A stretch of DNA of 64,000 nucleotides from Clostridiales bacterium. Lineage in GTDB: Bacteria > Bacillota > Clostridia > Peptostreptococcales > Anaerovoracaceae. Made by a program: the position numbers and the translations under genes. The stretch spans positions 1-64,000 of the forward strand of contig JAAZCE010000019.1 in assembly GCA_012513435.1 (NCBI GenBank). The letters are read 5' to 3'. Under the pieces are notes generated by a model. That model was not told the origin of the DNA, did not search any database, and worked only from the letters and a program-made list of their open reading frames with translations. Positions 16,879 to 25,666 of this stretch are shown piece after piece (position 1 is the first letter of the stretch; each line of letters starts with the position of its first letter).

Positions 16879-18123
16879 ATGGGAATAAAAAAAGCACATA
16901 CGAAGAAGACCATTATCACAATAACAATGCTTGCTGTTTTTATTATAGCAGGAGGGTGTTGTGCTATTTATTACTATACCACTCAGCTGGCATTATCCCT
17001 AAAAGGGTCTGCCAGCGAAACCGTTGGCCGTTATAGCGTATACGAGGATAAAGGTGCAAAGGCAAGGCTTCATGGAAAGGATGCTTCTGACAAAGTCAAG
17101 GTCAAGGGCTCCGTAGACACGTCTAAGCCGGGAGATTACACCATCGAATACACCATGGCAAACCTGTCCGTTAAGAGAACAGTCAAGGTAATGAATAAGA
17201 TGAATCCTGCCATAAACCTTACGGGTCTGGGTACAGTGGAAATGGTTCTGGGGGACAAGTACGAAGAACCTGGGTATGAGGCTATAGATGAAAAAGGAAA
17301 GAGCATAACCGACAAGGTGGAGATTTCCGGAGCCGACTTTAAGAAGGCCGGTGAGCAAAAGGTCATATATACGGTAAGCGATAACAAGGGAAACACTACC
17401 AGAGTGTCCAGAAGCGTGAATATAGCACCTAATACGGACTATGCTTCGCCGGGAGTTCCTGTGTGCATGTATCATTATGTTTACGATGAAAACAATCCCC
17501 CTGATGATTTGAATCAGAGGTTCGGCAACTATATTTCCATGCAGGATTTAGAGGAAGAGCTTAACTGGCTTAACGAAGAGGGCTATTACTACCCTACATG
17601 GAAGGAGCTTAGAGACTATGTAGACGGTAAGCAGCTTCTGCCAGAAAAGAGCATAATCATTTCCTTTGACGATGGAGCCATGAGCTTCCTTCAAAACGGT
17701 ATACCCGTTCTGGAAAAGTGCAAGGTGCCGGCCACCTGCTTCATGATAACCTCCTCAAACGGAGAAAGCAAGATAGCCGAACATAAGAGCAAGTATGTGA
17801 CGTACCAGTCCCACACTCATAATATGCACAGACCAGGAGGACATATAGGCCACGGAGGAATCTTCACAGCCATATCCAATGAAGAGGGTTTGGCGGACCT
17901 TAAGGAATCCATAAGAATATGTGGAACCAGCGATGCTCTGGCGTATCCATATGGTGATTACAACGACAGCAGCATAAAGATGGTAAAGGATGCCGGTTTC
18001 CTGTGCGCTGTCACAACGCAGCCGGGAAAGGCCTATCCAGGAGATGACCCTCTGCTTCTGCCGAGAGTCAGGATGGTTATGGGACAGAGTTTGGCTACAT
18101 TCAAAGATGATGTGAGGCCCTAG
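16879..18123 (+). CDS. Membrane-anchored polysaccharide deacetylase with two Ig-like domains
   Basis: A 414-residue cell-surface protein. One transmembrane anchor at about 13-35 is followed by two bacterial Ig-like (DUF5011-type) domains at about 50-110 and 112-192, then a NodB-type carbohydrate esterase family 4 domain. The esterase carries the Asp264-Asp265 pair in SFDDG and the His312 and His317 metal ligands in SHTHNMH, spaced as in PgaB/IcaB enzymes. ALAYPYGDY is the third motif. Likely role: N-deacetylation of peptidoglycan or a secondary cell-wall glycan, which would raise lysozyme resistance. It lies 47 bases after the MurE-like gene and may be in the same transcript. Confidence 0.9.
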   Translation: MGIKKAHTKKTIITITMLAVFIIAGGCCAIYYYTTQLALSLKGSASETVGRYSVYEDKGAKARLHGKDASDKVKVKGSVDTSKPGDYTIEYTMANLSVKRTVKVMNKMNPAINLTGLGTVEMVLGDKYEEPGYEAIDEKGKSITDKVEISGADFKKAGEQKVIYTVSDNKGNTTRVSRSVNIAPNTDYASPGVPVCMYHYVYDENNPPDDLNQRFGNYISMQDLEEELNWLNEEGYYYPTWKELRDYVDGKQLLPEKSIIISFDDGAMSFLQNGIPVLEKCKVPATCFMITSSNGESKIAEHKSKYVTYQSHTHNMHRPGGHIGHGGIFTAISNEEGLADLKESIRICGTSDALAYPYGDYNDSSIKMVKDAGFLCAVTTQPGKAYPGDDPLLLPRVRMVMGQSLATFKDDVRP

Positions 18124-18193
18124 ACGAGTTAGCAGGGCATTGGAGAGAAGGGATTAGGCATCGGAAAACAGGCAATAAATTTCGCTATGCGGC

Positions 18194-18222
18194 TTGACTA
18201 TTTGAATTTCAACGTATATACT
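18194..18222 (+). promoter_or_regulatory. Strong sigma-A promoter of rpsF-ssb-rpsR
   Basis: TTGACT (18194-18199), exactly 17 bases, then TATACT (18217-18222). Transcription should begin near 18229, about 72 bases before the rpsF ATG. Confidence 0.85.
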
Positions 18223-18228
18223 ATTTAA

Positions 18229-18290
18229 GCGTGCATTTCGGCACGAAATCCTTGCGATGGCAGGAGGCCATCGCCATTTAGTCCACAGGG
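18229..18290 (+). promoter_or_regulatory. Structured 5' leader of rpsF, candidate S6:S18 autoregulatory site
   Basis: Two adjacent hairpins fill the leader: CGTGC-ATTTCG-GCACG (18230-18245) and an 8-bp perfect stem GCGATGGC/GCCATCGC with an AGGAG loop (18254-18274). The rpsF ribosome binding site follows at 18287-18293. S6:S18 leaders are known in many bacteria and carry a conserved CCG bulge; I do not see that motif in its usual setting, so identity with that class is only suggested by position. The AGGAG in the loop could also act as a decoy or alternative ribosome binding site. Confidence 0.5.
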
Positions 18291-18300
18291 AGGTGAAAAC

Positions 18301-18588
18301 ATGATAAAATATGAAGTGATGTTCATTCTCGACCCTACATTGGACGACGAGAAAAAAGATGCTACTGTTGAAACAGTAAAGGGCATCATCGCTACTGAAG
18401 GCGAAGTCGGCAATGTAGACGTTTGGGGAATGAGAAAGCTTGCGTATCCTATCGAGAAGAAGAACGAAGGATACTATGTTGTCATCGAGTTTAAGGCACA
18501 GCCTACACTGCCAAAAGAGCTCGACAGAAGACTTAAGATTTCTGACAACGTTATGAGACATTTAATCGTAAACAAAGATGAGAAATAG
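18301..18588 (+). CDS. rpsF: 30S ribosomal protein S6
   Basis: A 95-residue S6, starting MIKYEVMFILDPTLDDE and containing WGMRKLAYPIEKKNEGYYVV, the RNA- and S18-contacting core. Preceded by GGGAGGTG. First gene of the conserved rpsF-ssb-rpsR unit. Confidence 0.98.
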   Translation: MIKYEVMFILDPTLDDEKKDATVETVKGIIATEGEVGNVDVWGMRKLAYPIEKKNEGYYVVIEFKAQPTLPKELDRRLKISDNVMRHLIVNKDEK

Positions 18589-18602
18589 AAGAGGTACGCA
18601 GT

Positions 18603-19031
18603 ATGAATAATGTTGTACTAATCGGTAGATTGACCAGAGACCCTGAAGTCAGATATGTTTCAGAGAGTCAGATGGCTGTAGCCACCTTTACGGTAGCTAT
18701 TGACAGACCTGTAAGAGCAGGACAGGAAAAGAAAACGGACTTTCCGCGAGTAACTGTCTTCGGAAGACAGGCTGAGAACTGCGAAAGATTTCTTGCAAAG
18801 GGAAGACTTGTTGGTGTGCAGGGAAGAATCCAGACGGGAAGCTATACCAATAAGGACGGACAGACTGTCTATACTACGGACGTGGTTGCGGACAGAGTAG
18901 AGTTTTTAGAATGGGGCGACAGAAATGAGAGAGCAGGCGGAGGACGCCCGGCTCCGCAGCAGAGCACCGCTAAGGATGAAGGAATTCCTGACGGCTTTCA
19001 GGCTATTGAGGACGACGACATACCATTCTAG
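18603..19031 (+). CDS. ssb: Single-stranded DNA-binding protein
   Basis: A 142-residue SSB with an OB fold (MNNVVLIGRLTRDPEVRY to VEFLEW, about 1-108), a short flexible Gly/Gln linker and the acidic tip DDDIPF that binds partner proteins such as PriA and RecO. The linker is short but within the range seen in Firmicutes. It lies between rpsF and rpsR as usual, 14 bases after rpsF. Confidence 0.98.
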   Translation: MNNVVLIGRLTRDPEVRYVSESQMAVATFTVAIDRPVRAGQEKKTDFPRVTVFGRQAENCERFLAKGRLVGVQGRIQTGSYTNKDGQTVYTTDVVADRVEFLEWGDRNERAGGGRPAPQQSTAKDEGIPDGFQAIEDDDIPF

Positions 19032-19046
19032 GAGAGAGGAGACATT

Positions 19047-19283
19047 ATGGAAAACAATAAAAGACGCGGCGGCATGAGAAGAAAAAAAGTTTGTCAGTTC
19101 TGCGCAGATAAAACAGAAACTATAGATTACAAAGACGTTGAAAAACTGAAGAAGTATGTAACCGAAAGAGGCAAGATTTTACCTAAGAGAATAACAGGTA
19201 CTTGCGCTATCCACCAGAGAGAGGTTACTAGGGCAATCAAGAGAGCAAGAATCGTTGCTTTACTGCCTTACACAGCTGACTAG
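19047..19283 (+). CDS. rpsR: 30S ribosomal protein S18
   Basis: A 78-residue S18 with the [12 protein letters not shown] zinc-type N-terminus (two cysteines, CxxC), the [14 protein letters not shown] signature and the C-terminal ARIVALLPY. The paired cysteines suggest a zinc-containing C+ form; a full four-Cys ligand set is not evident. Last gene of its operon. Confidence 0.98.
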   Translation: MENNKRRGGMRRKKVCQFCADKTETIDYKDVEKLKKYVTERGKILPKRITGTCAIHQREVTRAIKRARIVALLPYTAD

Positions 19284-19302
19284 TATATGATTTAAAAACA
19301 CG

Positions 19303-19339
19303 AAACAGAGGGCGCTTGGAAAAGTGTGCTCTGTTTTTT
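19303..19339 (+). terminator. Terminator of rpsF-ssb-rpsR
   Basis: AAACAGAG (19303-19310) pairs with CTCTGTTT (19329-19336), extended inward by CGCTT/AAGTG, followed by a T run. Confidence 0.85.
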
Positions 19340-19371
19340 CTTAGGTATTGCCATTAAGAAAGTAGTATAAA

Positions 19372-20229
19372 ATGATACAAGATATAAGCCCCTATACACT
19401 GGATAATCACTACAAGAACATAAGCCCTGATCCGAAATCAAAGGTTTTGTTTATCAAAGACAATTCCCTGCTCTTAAAAATACATGAGGGAACTATTGAG
19501 TTCCCCTGCTTTGAGCAAATGGCAGACTGCGAAATAGATATGATATATTTGTTCAGCATAAGCGGTCAGATATTTTTTCTTGCAAATGCCAACGAAGCCC
19601 AATATTGTCAGGTATCCCAGAAGCTGGCGATGGTCGGCTACGCTTTACACGGAATAAAGAGCATGACAGCTCGAAAGCCCAAGTGGCTCAGCTTTGCAGC
19701 AATGGTAGGGTATCAGATTGGTAAGTGGTATGATGGTAACAAATATTGCGGAAAGTGCGGGAATAAACTTTATCCTTCGCAAAATGAGAGGGCAATGTGC
19801 TGTCAGGCCTGCGGCAATATTATATATCCTAAGATTTGCCCCGTTGTTATAGTAGCTGTTGTAAATGGAGACAGGGTATTGTTGACAAAATATGCTGATA
19901 GAGGTCATTATGATAAGTATGCCCTAGTGGCAGGATTTACCGAAGTAGGTGAAACCATTGAAGAGACTGTACAGCGTGAGGTAATGGAAGAAACAGGAGT
20001 CAAGGTGAAGAATATAAGATATTACAAATGTCAGCCTTGGCCTTTTTCGGATTCCTTGCTATTTGGATTTTTCTGCGACCTTGACGGTTCCGATGAAATC
20101 GTTATGGATCCAGGAGAATTATCGGTGGCTCAGTGGGTTTGCAGAGACGAGATGCAAGTTGAGAAAGAGGATATAAGCCTGACCAATGAGATGATGGTCA
20201 AGTTCAAAAATGGATTAGAAGTGAACTAA
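19372..20229 (+). CDS. nudC: NADH pyrophosphatase (NUDIX)
   Basis: A 285-residue NudC-type hydrolase that splits NAD(H) into NMN(H) and AMP and can remove NAD caps from RNA. The four-Cys zinc ribbon CGKCGNKLYP...CCQACGNIIYP precedes the Nudix box GFTEVGETIEETVQREVMEE and the specificity motif CQPWPFSDS (family consensus SQPWPFPxS). The N-terminal domain is shorter and more variable, as in the family. The ATG lies 32 bases after the rpsR terminator, without a strong ribosome binding site in front of it, so the start is less certain than the function. Confidence 0.95.
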   Translation: MIQDISPYTLDNHYKNISPDPKSKVLFIKDNSLLLKIHEGTIEFPCFEQMADCEIDMIYLFSISGQIFFLANANEAQYCQVSQKLAMVGYALHGIKSMTARKPKWLSFAAMVGYQIGKWYDGNKYCGKCGNKLYPSQNERAMCCQACGNIIYPKICPVVIVAVVNGDRVLLTKYADRGHYDKYALVAGFTEVGETIEETVQREVMEETGVKVKNIRYYKCQPWPFSDSLLFGFFCDLDGSDEIVMDPGELSVAQWVCRDEMQVEKEDISLTNEMMVKFKNGLEVN

Positions 20230-20356
20230 TGGTGATGCGGGGGCCGCTGGAAATCAGTCCCATTTGCAGGTCTTTAGGTCTACGTGAAAATCTCCCTTCA
20301 TTTTGTTACTCCGCAATTTTAATAGGATGTTTTAGCAGACCATTTTAGCTCTGATT

Positions 20357-20393
20357 AAAACAAAGGCCTCCCAAGGGACGGCAAGGAGACCTC
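20357..20393 (-). terminator. Terminator downstream of the FtsX-type permease gene
   Basis: On the minus strand AGGTCTCC and GGAGGCCT form a stem around TTGCCGTCCCTT-type loop bases, followed by TTTGTTTT. It lies about 57 bases past the permease stop. Confidence 0.7.
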
Positions 20394-20449
20394 TATACAC
20401 TAACATGCTACGGTTTTGGGTGTGCCACCGCTGAAAACAAGCCTCATCA

Positions 20450-23056
20450 TCAAGTCATATCATCCCGAAGGGCTTCGATAATGTTTTCCTTTTTAATCTT
20501 GCTGACGGCGTACATCATGGTGACAAATATTACAAGGAGCACACTGAACACGCTGATTCCAATGCTGGCCCACGGGAAGACGAAGTCGATATTGTCGGCT
20601 CCGCCTATGAACATTCCCTTATATATCAGCCAGGAGAATGCTGCCGCTATCGGAAGGCCGAAGAGCAAAGCTTTCATGCCGTAAAAGGCACATTCAAAAC
20701 GCATCATCTTATTGAAAGAGCGGTCGGACATTCCTACAGAGCGAAGCATGGCAAGCTCTCGCCGACGCAGTTTAATATTCGTAGATATGGTGTTGAACAC
20801 ATTGGCAACCGCTATTAGTGAAATCATAATGATAAAGGTATAAGCGAACACATTGGCAATGAAGATGTAATTGCGGCTCTCGTCCAGCATTTTCCCCATA
20901 TCGTATACGGAACAGTCGGTGGTGAGCCCTTCAGTGTCGATGATATCCTTCATATCCGCAGTTGTCTGGGTGGAGGTATCAGAGCTGAAGGTCAGCCCCT
21001 GACTGACCACAGGAGTGTCAGGGGTCATAATTGTTTTCTTGAGGGAATAAGGCGCTATCACCTGAAAAATGTATGACTGTTCATTGGCTTTTGTGGTTTC
21101 TGAAGTTTCCGTTAAAACCGGCAGACTATCCGGCGCTATGAATTTGGCAAAGGTCAGGCTTACATTCCGACTTTTTTCTGATGATGACCTATCGTCGGCT
21201 TCAGGCGTAATGAAAAGCTCCCCATGGGAATCTGCGAAGAGACTCTCAAAGTCCTCCAGCATCATGGTCCTATCGCTTTTACCCTGCATTACCGCGCCGG
21301 CGACAAGTTTTGCGTTTGCTCCCGTATATTCCTCAGCAGGCAAATTCAGGTTGTCGATGATTCCCAGATAAGCCTCGTCGTCAAGAAACTGCAGCTGCAA
21401 ATACAGCTTAACAGGGTCATCCGGTGAAAGGGACTGCTGGCTTTGCCGGAAAGCATCGGAAAGTTCTCCTGCGTTGACTGTGCTGGTATAGTTCGCCAGC
21501 GTTTGATAGGAGCTTTCGGTAACTCCGACGACGGTTTTAAGCTTATCGTAGAGCTGTATCATTTCACTGTCGTCCATACCCTGGGTAGTGACACCGATGT
21601 CATAGGTTGTAAACACCGTTGCCCGTTCCGATGCCTGCTGTAAATCTGTTACAAACGCACTGGTGGATATGAACAGGACTACGCTTAAAACAAGCGACAG
21701 TATAATGCTGCGGTATCGCTTCTTGTTTCTCTTGAAATTCTTCAGTGCAAAAGTTCCCTCCAGGCCGCAAATACGTTGTGACAGAGCTGAAGTTTTCATC
21801 TTCTTTGAGTCCACCTTTATCTCACTTGTCTGGCGGATACAGGCCATTACCGGTGTGTTGGCGGCCTTTTTGGCCGGAATATATGCTGAAATCAAAATTG
21901 TAATCATGCTGACCACCGCCGCAACCAGAATTGCAGGGATAGACACTGTCAGAACCAAAGGGACATTATGGTATAGAAGATTTACGAAATTTTTGGCCAC
22001 GACGGAAATCACAAGTTTGGTACTGCCTATACCAACGAGTACACCAATGGGGATACCGACGGCACCGATACAAAGTCCCTCAAACAGCACGGAATTTCGC
22101 AGCTGTTTTGCAGTAGAACCTACCGACGAGAGAATTCCGAACTGGTGCTTGCGCTCGCTCAAGGAGATGTTGAAGGAATTGTATATTAGGAATATGGAGC
22201 CAATCATGATGATGGCAATTACAATACCGCCCACCGAGTACATAAGCATACTGAACAGCTTATCACCCGAAGAGCCGGAAAGACCCAGAAAGCGCAGTAC
22301 AGAATTATTCAAAACGTAAGAATGGCTGCCGGCAGTGTTTTTTGCGTAAGAAGAAACCTGGCGAGGATTTTTTAGCTTAACGAACAGGCTGAGGTCACCG
22401 GTGGCGGACGCCCTATCGGAAGCCGTGATTACGGTGTATCCCGGTGCTAAATCATTCTCGAAGCGAGGGGATTGGCAGATACCGACCACCGTGTAGCTCC
22501 TCTTACTTTCAGAGGCAAGGGTCTCATGGTCTGAGGTATACGGGTCACACTGACCTAGCTTCTCACTTCCTTCCATGCGGCGACCTACATCGAGGGTAAG
22601 CGTATCGCCCACTGCCATTGGGACGCCGCCTTTTGTTGCAATACGTCCTGAAACGACAATCTCCCCGCTGTTTTCAGGCAGCCTGCCCGAAAGCAGGTTG
22701 AGGGGCAAGGTATCGAAGGTCTCTTTGCTGAATCCGGCTATAAAGAGATAGGGCTTGCTTGGGTCCTTGCCACCGTCAAGCTTCGCATAGCCGATATTTT
22801 CAAATGTTGTGGTATTGGCAACCCTTTCGTCGCAGGCTTGTTCCTGTGCGAAAGATGAATTGACATCGGAAAACGCCACGTGCCAGTCGCCGTATTTTTG
22901 AGCCGCGCCGTTTGCCATATAGTGCAGTAGAGAAACACCGAAGGTAGCAACTGCCGTAATCATGGCGGCTGACAGAATAACGCCAATAATCGTTACGACC
23001 GTTCGGGTCTTGCTCTTTCTTAGTCCCTGCAAGGCAACTTTATTAAGGATGTTCAT
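20450..23056 (-). CDS. FtsX-type ABC transporter permease
   Basis: A large 868-residue MacB/FtsX-family permease. Layout: an N-terminal transmembrane helix (about 17-37), a periplasm-side MacB_PCD-like domain, a block of three helices (about 270-400, FLIYNSFNISLSERKHQFGIL-type), a second anchor (SIILSLVLSVVLFISTSAFV), a second extracellular domain and a final three-helix FtsX block. It is the membrane half of a mechanotransmission-type ABC system, commonly for antimicrobial-peptide resistance or lipid/lipoprotein handling. It overlaps the ATPase gene by one base (TAATG). With the adjacent two-component system, peptide-antibiotic sensing and resistance is the most likely role. Confidence 0.9.
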   Translation of the reverse strand: MNILNKVALQGLRKSKTRTVVTIIGVILSAAMITAVATFGVSLLHYMANGAAQKYGDWHVAFSDVNSSFAQEQACDERVANTTTFENIGYAKLDGGKDPSKPYLFIAGFSKETFDTLPLNLLSGRLPENSGEIVVSGRIATKGGVPMAVGDTLTLDVGRRMEGSEKLGQCDPYTSDHETLASESKRSYTVVGICQSPRFENDLAPGYTVITASDRASATGDLSLFVKLKNPRQVSSYAKNTAGSHSYVLNNSVLRFLGLSGSSGDKLFSMLMYSVGGIVIAIIMIGSIFLIYNSFNISLSERKHQFGILSSVGSTAKQLRNSVLFEGLCIGAVGIPIGVLVGIGSTKLVISVVAKNFVNLLYHNVPLVLTVSIPAILVAAVVSMITILISAYIPAKKAANTPVMACIRQTSEIKVDSKKMKTSALSQRICGLEGTFALKNFKRNKKRYRSIILSLVLSVVLFISTSAFVTDLQQASERATVFTTYDIGVTTQGMDDSEMIQLYDKLKTVVGVTESSYQTLANYTSTVNAGELSDAFRQSQQSLSPDDPVKLYLQLQFLDDEAYLGIIDNLNLPAEEYTGANAKLVAGAVMQGKSDRTMMLEDFESLFADSHGELFITPEADDRSSSEKSRNVSLTFAKFIAPDSLPVLTETSETTKANEQSYIFQVIAPYSLKKTIMTPDTPVVSQGLTFSSDTSTQTTADMKDIIDTEGLTTDCSVYDMGKMLDESRNYIFIANVFAYTFIIMISLIAVANVFNTISTNIKLRRRELAMLRSVGMSDRSFNKMMRFECAFYGMKALLFGLPIAAAFSWLIYKGMFIGGADNIDFVFPWASIGISVFSVLLVIFVTMMYAVSKIKKENIIEALRDDMT

Positions 23057-23742
23057 TACCGTCCCACCTGCCTCTCATCACGCACCACTTTTCCGTCGGC
23101 TATGCAGATAATGCGGTCAGCCTGCAAGGCAATGTTTTCGTCATGGGTGACAAGTAGCAGAGTCTGTCCATATTTTCTGTTGCTTTCCTTCAAAAGCTTG
23201 ATGATTTCCTGCCCGTTGCGGCTGTCCAAGCTGCCGGTAGGCTCGTCAGCAAGCATGACTGACGGAGCGTTCATCAAGGCACGGCCTATAGCAACACGCT
23301 GTTGCTGGCCGCCTGAAAGCTGATTGGGCAGATGGGTTTTGCGATCATGAAGTCCGAGCATTTCCAGCAGGTCCTTAAGCCGCCGTTCGTTGACCCTTCT
23401 TTTGTCCATCAGAATGGGCAGGGTGATGTTTTCGACTACATTGAGAGTAGGGATTAGATTGTGAAACTGGTAGATAAGCCCCACCTGGCGTCTGCGAAAA
23501 ATAGCCAGCTTTTCATTGCCTTGGGCATATACATCCTGCCCCTCCAAATACACTTTACCGCTTGTGGGCATATCAACGCCGCCGATGATGTGAAGCAAAG
23601 TGGATTTACCGGAACCGGAGGAGCCGATTATAGCGGTAAATTCTCCCTTTTCGATGGTAAGGGAAACATGGTCAAGGGCGGTAACCTGGTTTTCGCTCTT
23701 GCCGTAGGTTTTACATAGATTTTCGATTTTTAAAAACTCCAT
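23056..23742 (-). CDS. ABC transporter ATP-binding protein (MacB/LolD type)
   Basis: A 228-residue ATPase partner of the FtsX-type permease. Walker A GSSGSGKST, Q-loop LIYQFHNLIP, signature LSGGQQQRVAIGRAL, Walker B VMLADEPTGSLD and the H-loop LLVTHD are all intact. The LIPTLNVVENI helix after the Q-loop and the SLDSRNG D-loop are typical of MacB/LolD/BceA. GAAAGGAG precedes the ATG, and a response-regulator-type promoter lies upstream. Confidence 0.95.
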   Translation of the reverse strand: MEFLKIENLCKTYGKSENQVTALDHVSLTIEKGEFTAIIGSSGSGKSTLLHIIGGVDMPTSGKVYLEGQDVYAQGNEKLAIFRRRQVGLIYQFHNLIPTLNVVENITLPILMDKRRVNERRLKDLLEMLGLHDRKTHLPNQLSGGQQQRVAIGRALMNAPSVMLADEPTGSLDSRNGQEIIKLLKESNRKYGQTLLLVTHDENIALQADRIICIADGKVVRDERQVGR

Positions 23743-23774
23743 TATGTGAGTCTCCTTTCTGATGGTTTACCCAT

Positions 23775-23829
23775 ATAATAGAACCTTTAACTTACATCTT
23801 CGTGACTTTAAAGTGAGAGATCTGTCACT
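23775..23829 (-). promoter_or_regulatory. Promoter and probable response-regulator operator for the ABC exporter
   Basis: On the minus strand a TATTAT -10 box (23780-23775) has no recognisable -35 at the right distance. Instead, the near-palindrome containing ACTTTAAAGT (23802-23818 with flanks) and the inverted pair AGTGA..TCACT (about 23812-23829) lie where an OmpR-family activator would bind. The region overlaps the end of the histidine kinase gene. Inference from layout. Confidence 0.5.
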
Positions 23830-24814
23830 TTGGAAAGCGTATGGCAAACACTGCGCCGCCGTGAGGGTGATTCTTTGCCGTAACAGTTCCTCCCTGCCGG
23901 GTTATTATGGTTTTGCAAAGGGCAAGCCCTATGCCGTACCCCGAAGCGCCTTCGTTTTTTCCGCGGTAGAATCGGTCGAAGATATGAGGCAAGTCATCTT
24001 TTTCAAAGCCCTTGCCGTTATCGTGAAAGGTGATTTCGGTGAAAAGGGGAGTGTCCTGGCAGAGTATTTCGATTCTGCCATTATCCCCGGTGCTTTCAAT
24101 GCAGTTTTTGAGAATGTTTTGAACAGCCTCCGAAAGCCAGCTTGAATCCCCTGAAATCCTTACATTCTCCGGAGCATCTATGTGCAGGTCAATATTGTGA
24201 AGCTCCATTGAAATCAGCAAAGGACGAAGGGAGGTATTTATCAGCTCCTTCACGTCTGTCTGTACGCTTTGGAAGGTAACAATGCCCGCATCTAAACGGG
24301 ACAGCTTCAGAAGAGAATTAAGGAGCCATTCCATTTGTGCAAACAATCCTTCCGTTTCACGTATTAATTCCTTCCGCTGATTTTCATCGTCGCTGTTTTC
24401 CAGCAATGAAAGAATAAGGTTGGCGGCGGTTAGAGGCGTGCGGAGCTGGTGAGCTATGTCTGCCAAAGAGTCTGCAAGGTGTTCTTTTTCCCTTTTCAGT
24501 GCATCGTTTTTCTCCCGAATGCGGAGAGTCATTTTTTTTATCTCGCTTTGGAGTATGGAAAGCTCACCCTCGTCGGCTTCGCCGATATAGAGATGGTCGG
24601 CGTTGTGAAGGACCAGGTCTATTTCCTCGGAAATACGCGCAATGCTTCTGTATCGAGCTCCGGTGAAGACAAAAAAAGTAACCCCAAAGGCAGCCGCAAA
24701 AGCTAGGACAAGAATTCCGGCTTTCGTATCTATTGTGAATCCCAGTATTGCGGCGGCAATGGTTATCAGGGAAAGGATAAGCGCCAGCTGCCGAAGTTCG
24801 CGATTTCTAAACAT
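23825..24814 (-). CDS. Intramembrane-sensing sensor histidine kinase
   Basis: A 329-residue kinase with two closely spaced membrane helices (about 11-27 and 34-51) joined by only a few residues, so it has almost no outer sensory loop, as in BceS-type kinases. The phosphorylated histidine is His122 in ADIAHQLRTP, and the HATPase domain has N (VQNILKNCIES), G1 (DNGKGF), F (FDRFYRG) and G2 (GYGIGLALC) boxes. It overlaps the response regulator by 8 bases. The structure suggests that it reads the state of the neighbouring ABC transporter rather than binding a ligand outside. Confidence 0.93.
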   Translation of the reverse strand: MFRNRELRQLALILSLITIAAAILGFTIDTKAGILVLAFAAAFGVTFFVFTGARYRSIARISEEIDLVLHNADHLYIGEADEGELSILQSEIKKMTLRIREKNDALKREKEHLADSLADIAHQLRTPLTAANLILSLLENSDDENQRKELIRETEGLFAQMEWLLNSLLKLSRLDAGIVTFQSVQTDVKELINTSLRPLLISMELHNIDLHIDAPENVRISGDSSWLSEAVQNILKNCIESTGDNGRIEILCQDTPLFTEITFHDNGKGFEKDDLPHIFDRFYRGKNEGASGYGIGLALCKTIITRQGGTVTAKNHPHGGAVFAIRFPK

Positions 24815-25487
24815 GACCGCCTCCCAATCGATATCCCGTCCCGCGAACGGTAAAGATAATCTGAGGGTCGGCGGGGTTGTCTTCGATTTTTTCCCGCAGC
24901 CGCTTGATATATACGGTCAATGTATTGTTATTGACAAATTCGCCTGCCGCGTCCCATAATTCGTCAAGCAGTTTGGCCCGTGTAATTATGATTTTAGGGT
25001 TATTGATAAATACCAGCAGAAGACGGTATTCCAAAGCGGAGAGAAAAATTTCCTTGCCGTCTTTCTTTACGATACCGCTTGCCGTGTCCACGTGAAGCCC
25101 GCGGATTTCAAAGTCCGATTCGGAGGAGCCGCTCTTTCGCAGGGCAGTTCCGATTCGTGCAATCAGCTCTCGTGGGCGAAAAGGCTTGGTGATATAGTCG
25201 TTTGCTCCCATGTTGAGCCCGGTAACAACGCTGGATTCATCGCCGGAAGCGGTAAGGAAAATGAGGGGAATATCCTGATTCTCTTTGATTTCCGTGCAGA
25301 CAGCGAAGCCGTTCCCGTCGGGAAGGGAAATATCCACCAGTGCCAAGTCAAATCGGTTATCGGCAATCATGGCAACAGCCTCTCTTTGAGTGGGGGCGTG
25401 GGTAACGGCAAACCCTTGAGATTGAAGCAAAAGCGTAAGATTCTTGGCGATTTCCTTGTCATCCTCAACTAAAAATATACGTTTCAT
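24807..25487 (-). CDS. OmpR-family response regulator
   Basis: A 226-residue two-domain regulator. The receiver has the acidic pair EDD at 8-10, phosphoacceptor Asp52 in LVDISLPDG, the T of FLTASG and Lys of YITKPF. The C-terminal winged helix (about 130-226, with LSALEYRLLLVFINNPK and VRGTGYRLG) binds DNA. The ATG at 25487 follows CGGAG; an open frame to 25571 is not supported by a start signal. It should control the ABC genes through the operator near 23802. Confidence 0.95.
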   Translation of the reverse strand: MKRIFLVEDDKEIAKNLTLLLQSQGFAVTHAPTQREAVAMIADNRFDLALVDISLPDGNGFAVCTEIKENQDIPLIFLTASGDESSVVTGLNMGANDYITKPFRPRELIARIGTALRKSGSSESDFEIRGLHVDTASGIVKKDGKEIFLSALEYRLLLVFINNPKIIITRAKLLDELWDAAGEFVNNNTLTVYIKRLREKIEDNPADPQIIFTVRGTGYRLGGGHV

Positions 25488-25588
25488 TGGTTTTCTCCGT
25501 CCTTTGTCATCGTATAAGTCGTGTAAAACTCTCCTACGCCACACTATACTTCTTTTTAAAAAAATATGCAAGGCAGGTGCGAGAATGT

Positions 25589-25642
25589 AAAAAGAGGTCG
25601 TACCTCAGAGAGTATTGTCTCTTGGCGTGTCGACCTCTTTTT
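25589..25642 (-). terminator. Terminator between the membrane-protein gene and the two-component operon
   Basis: AAAAAGAGGTCG (25589-25600) and CGACCTCTTTTT (25631-25642) form a 12-bp stem around about 30 bases that can fold further. Located 24 bases past the end of the minus-strand membrane-protein gene. Confidence 0.8.
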
Positions 25643-25666
25643 ATTTCCTTTTTTTGTGGTCTAGGG

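Noticed and set aside
21663-22319. 218-codon plus-strand frame
   Set aside because: Antisense to the FtsX-type permease with no supporting motif.
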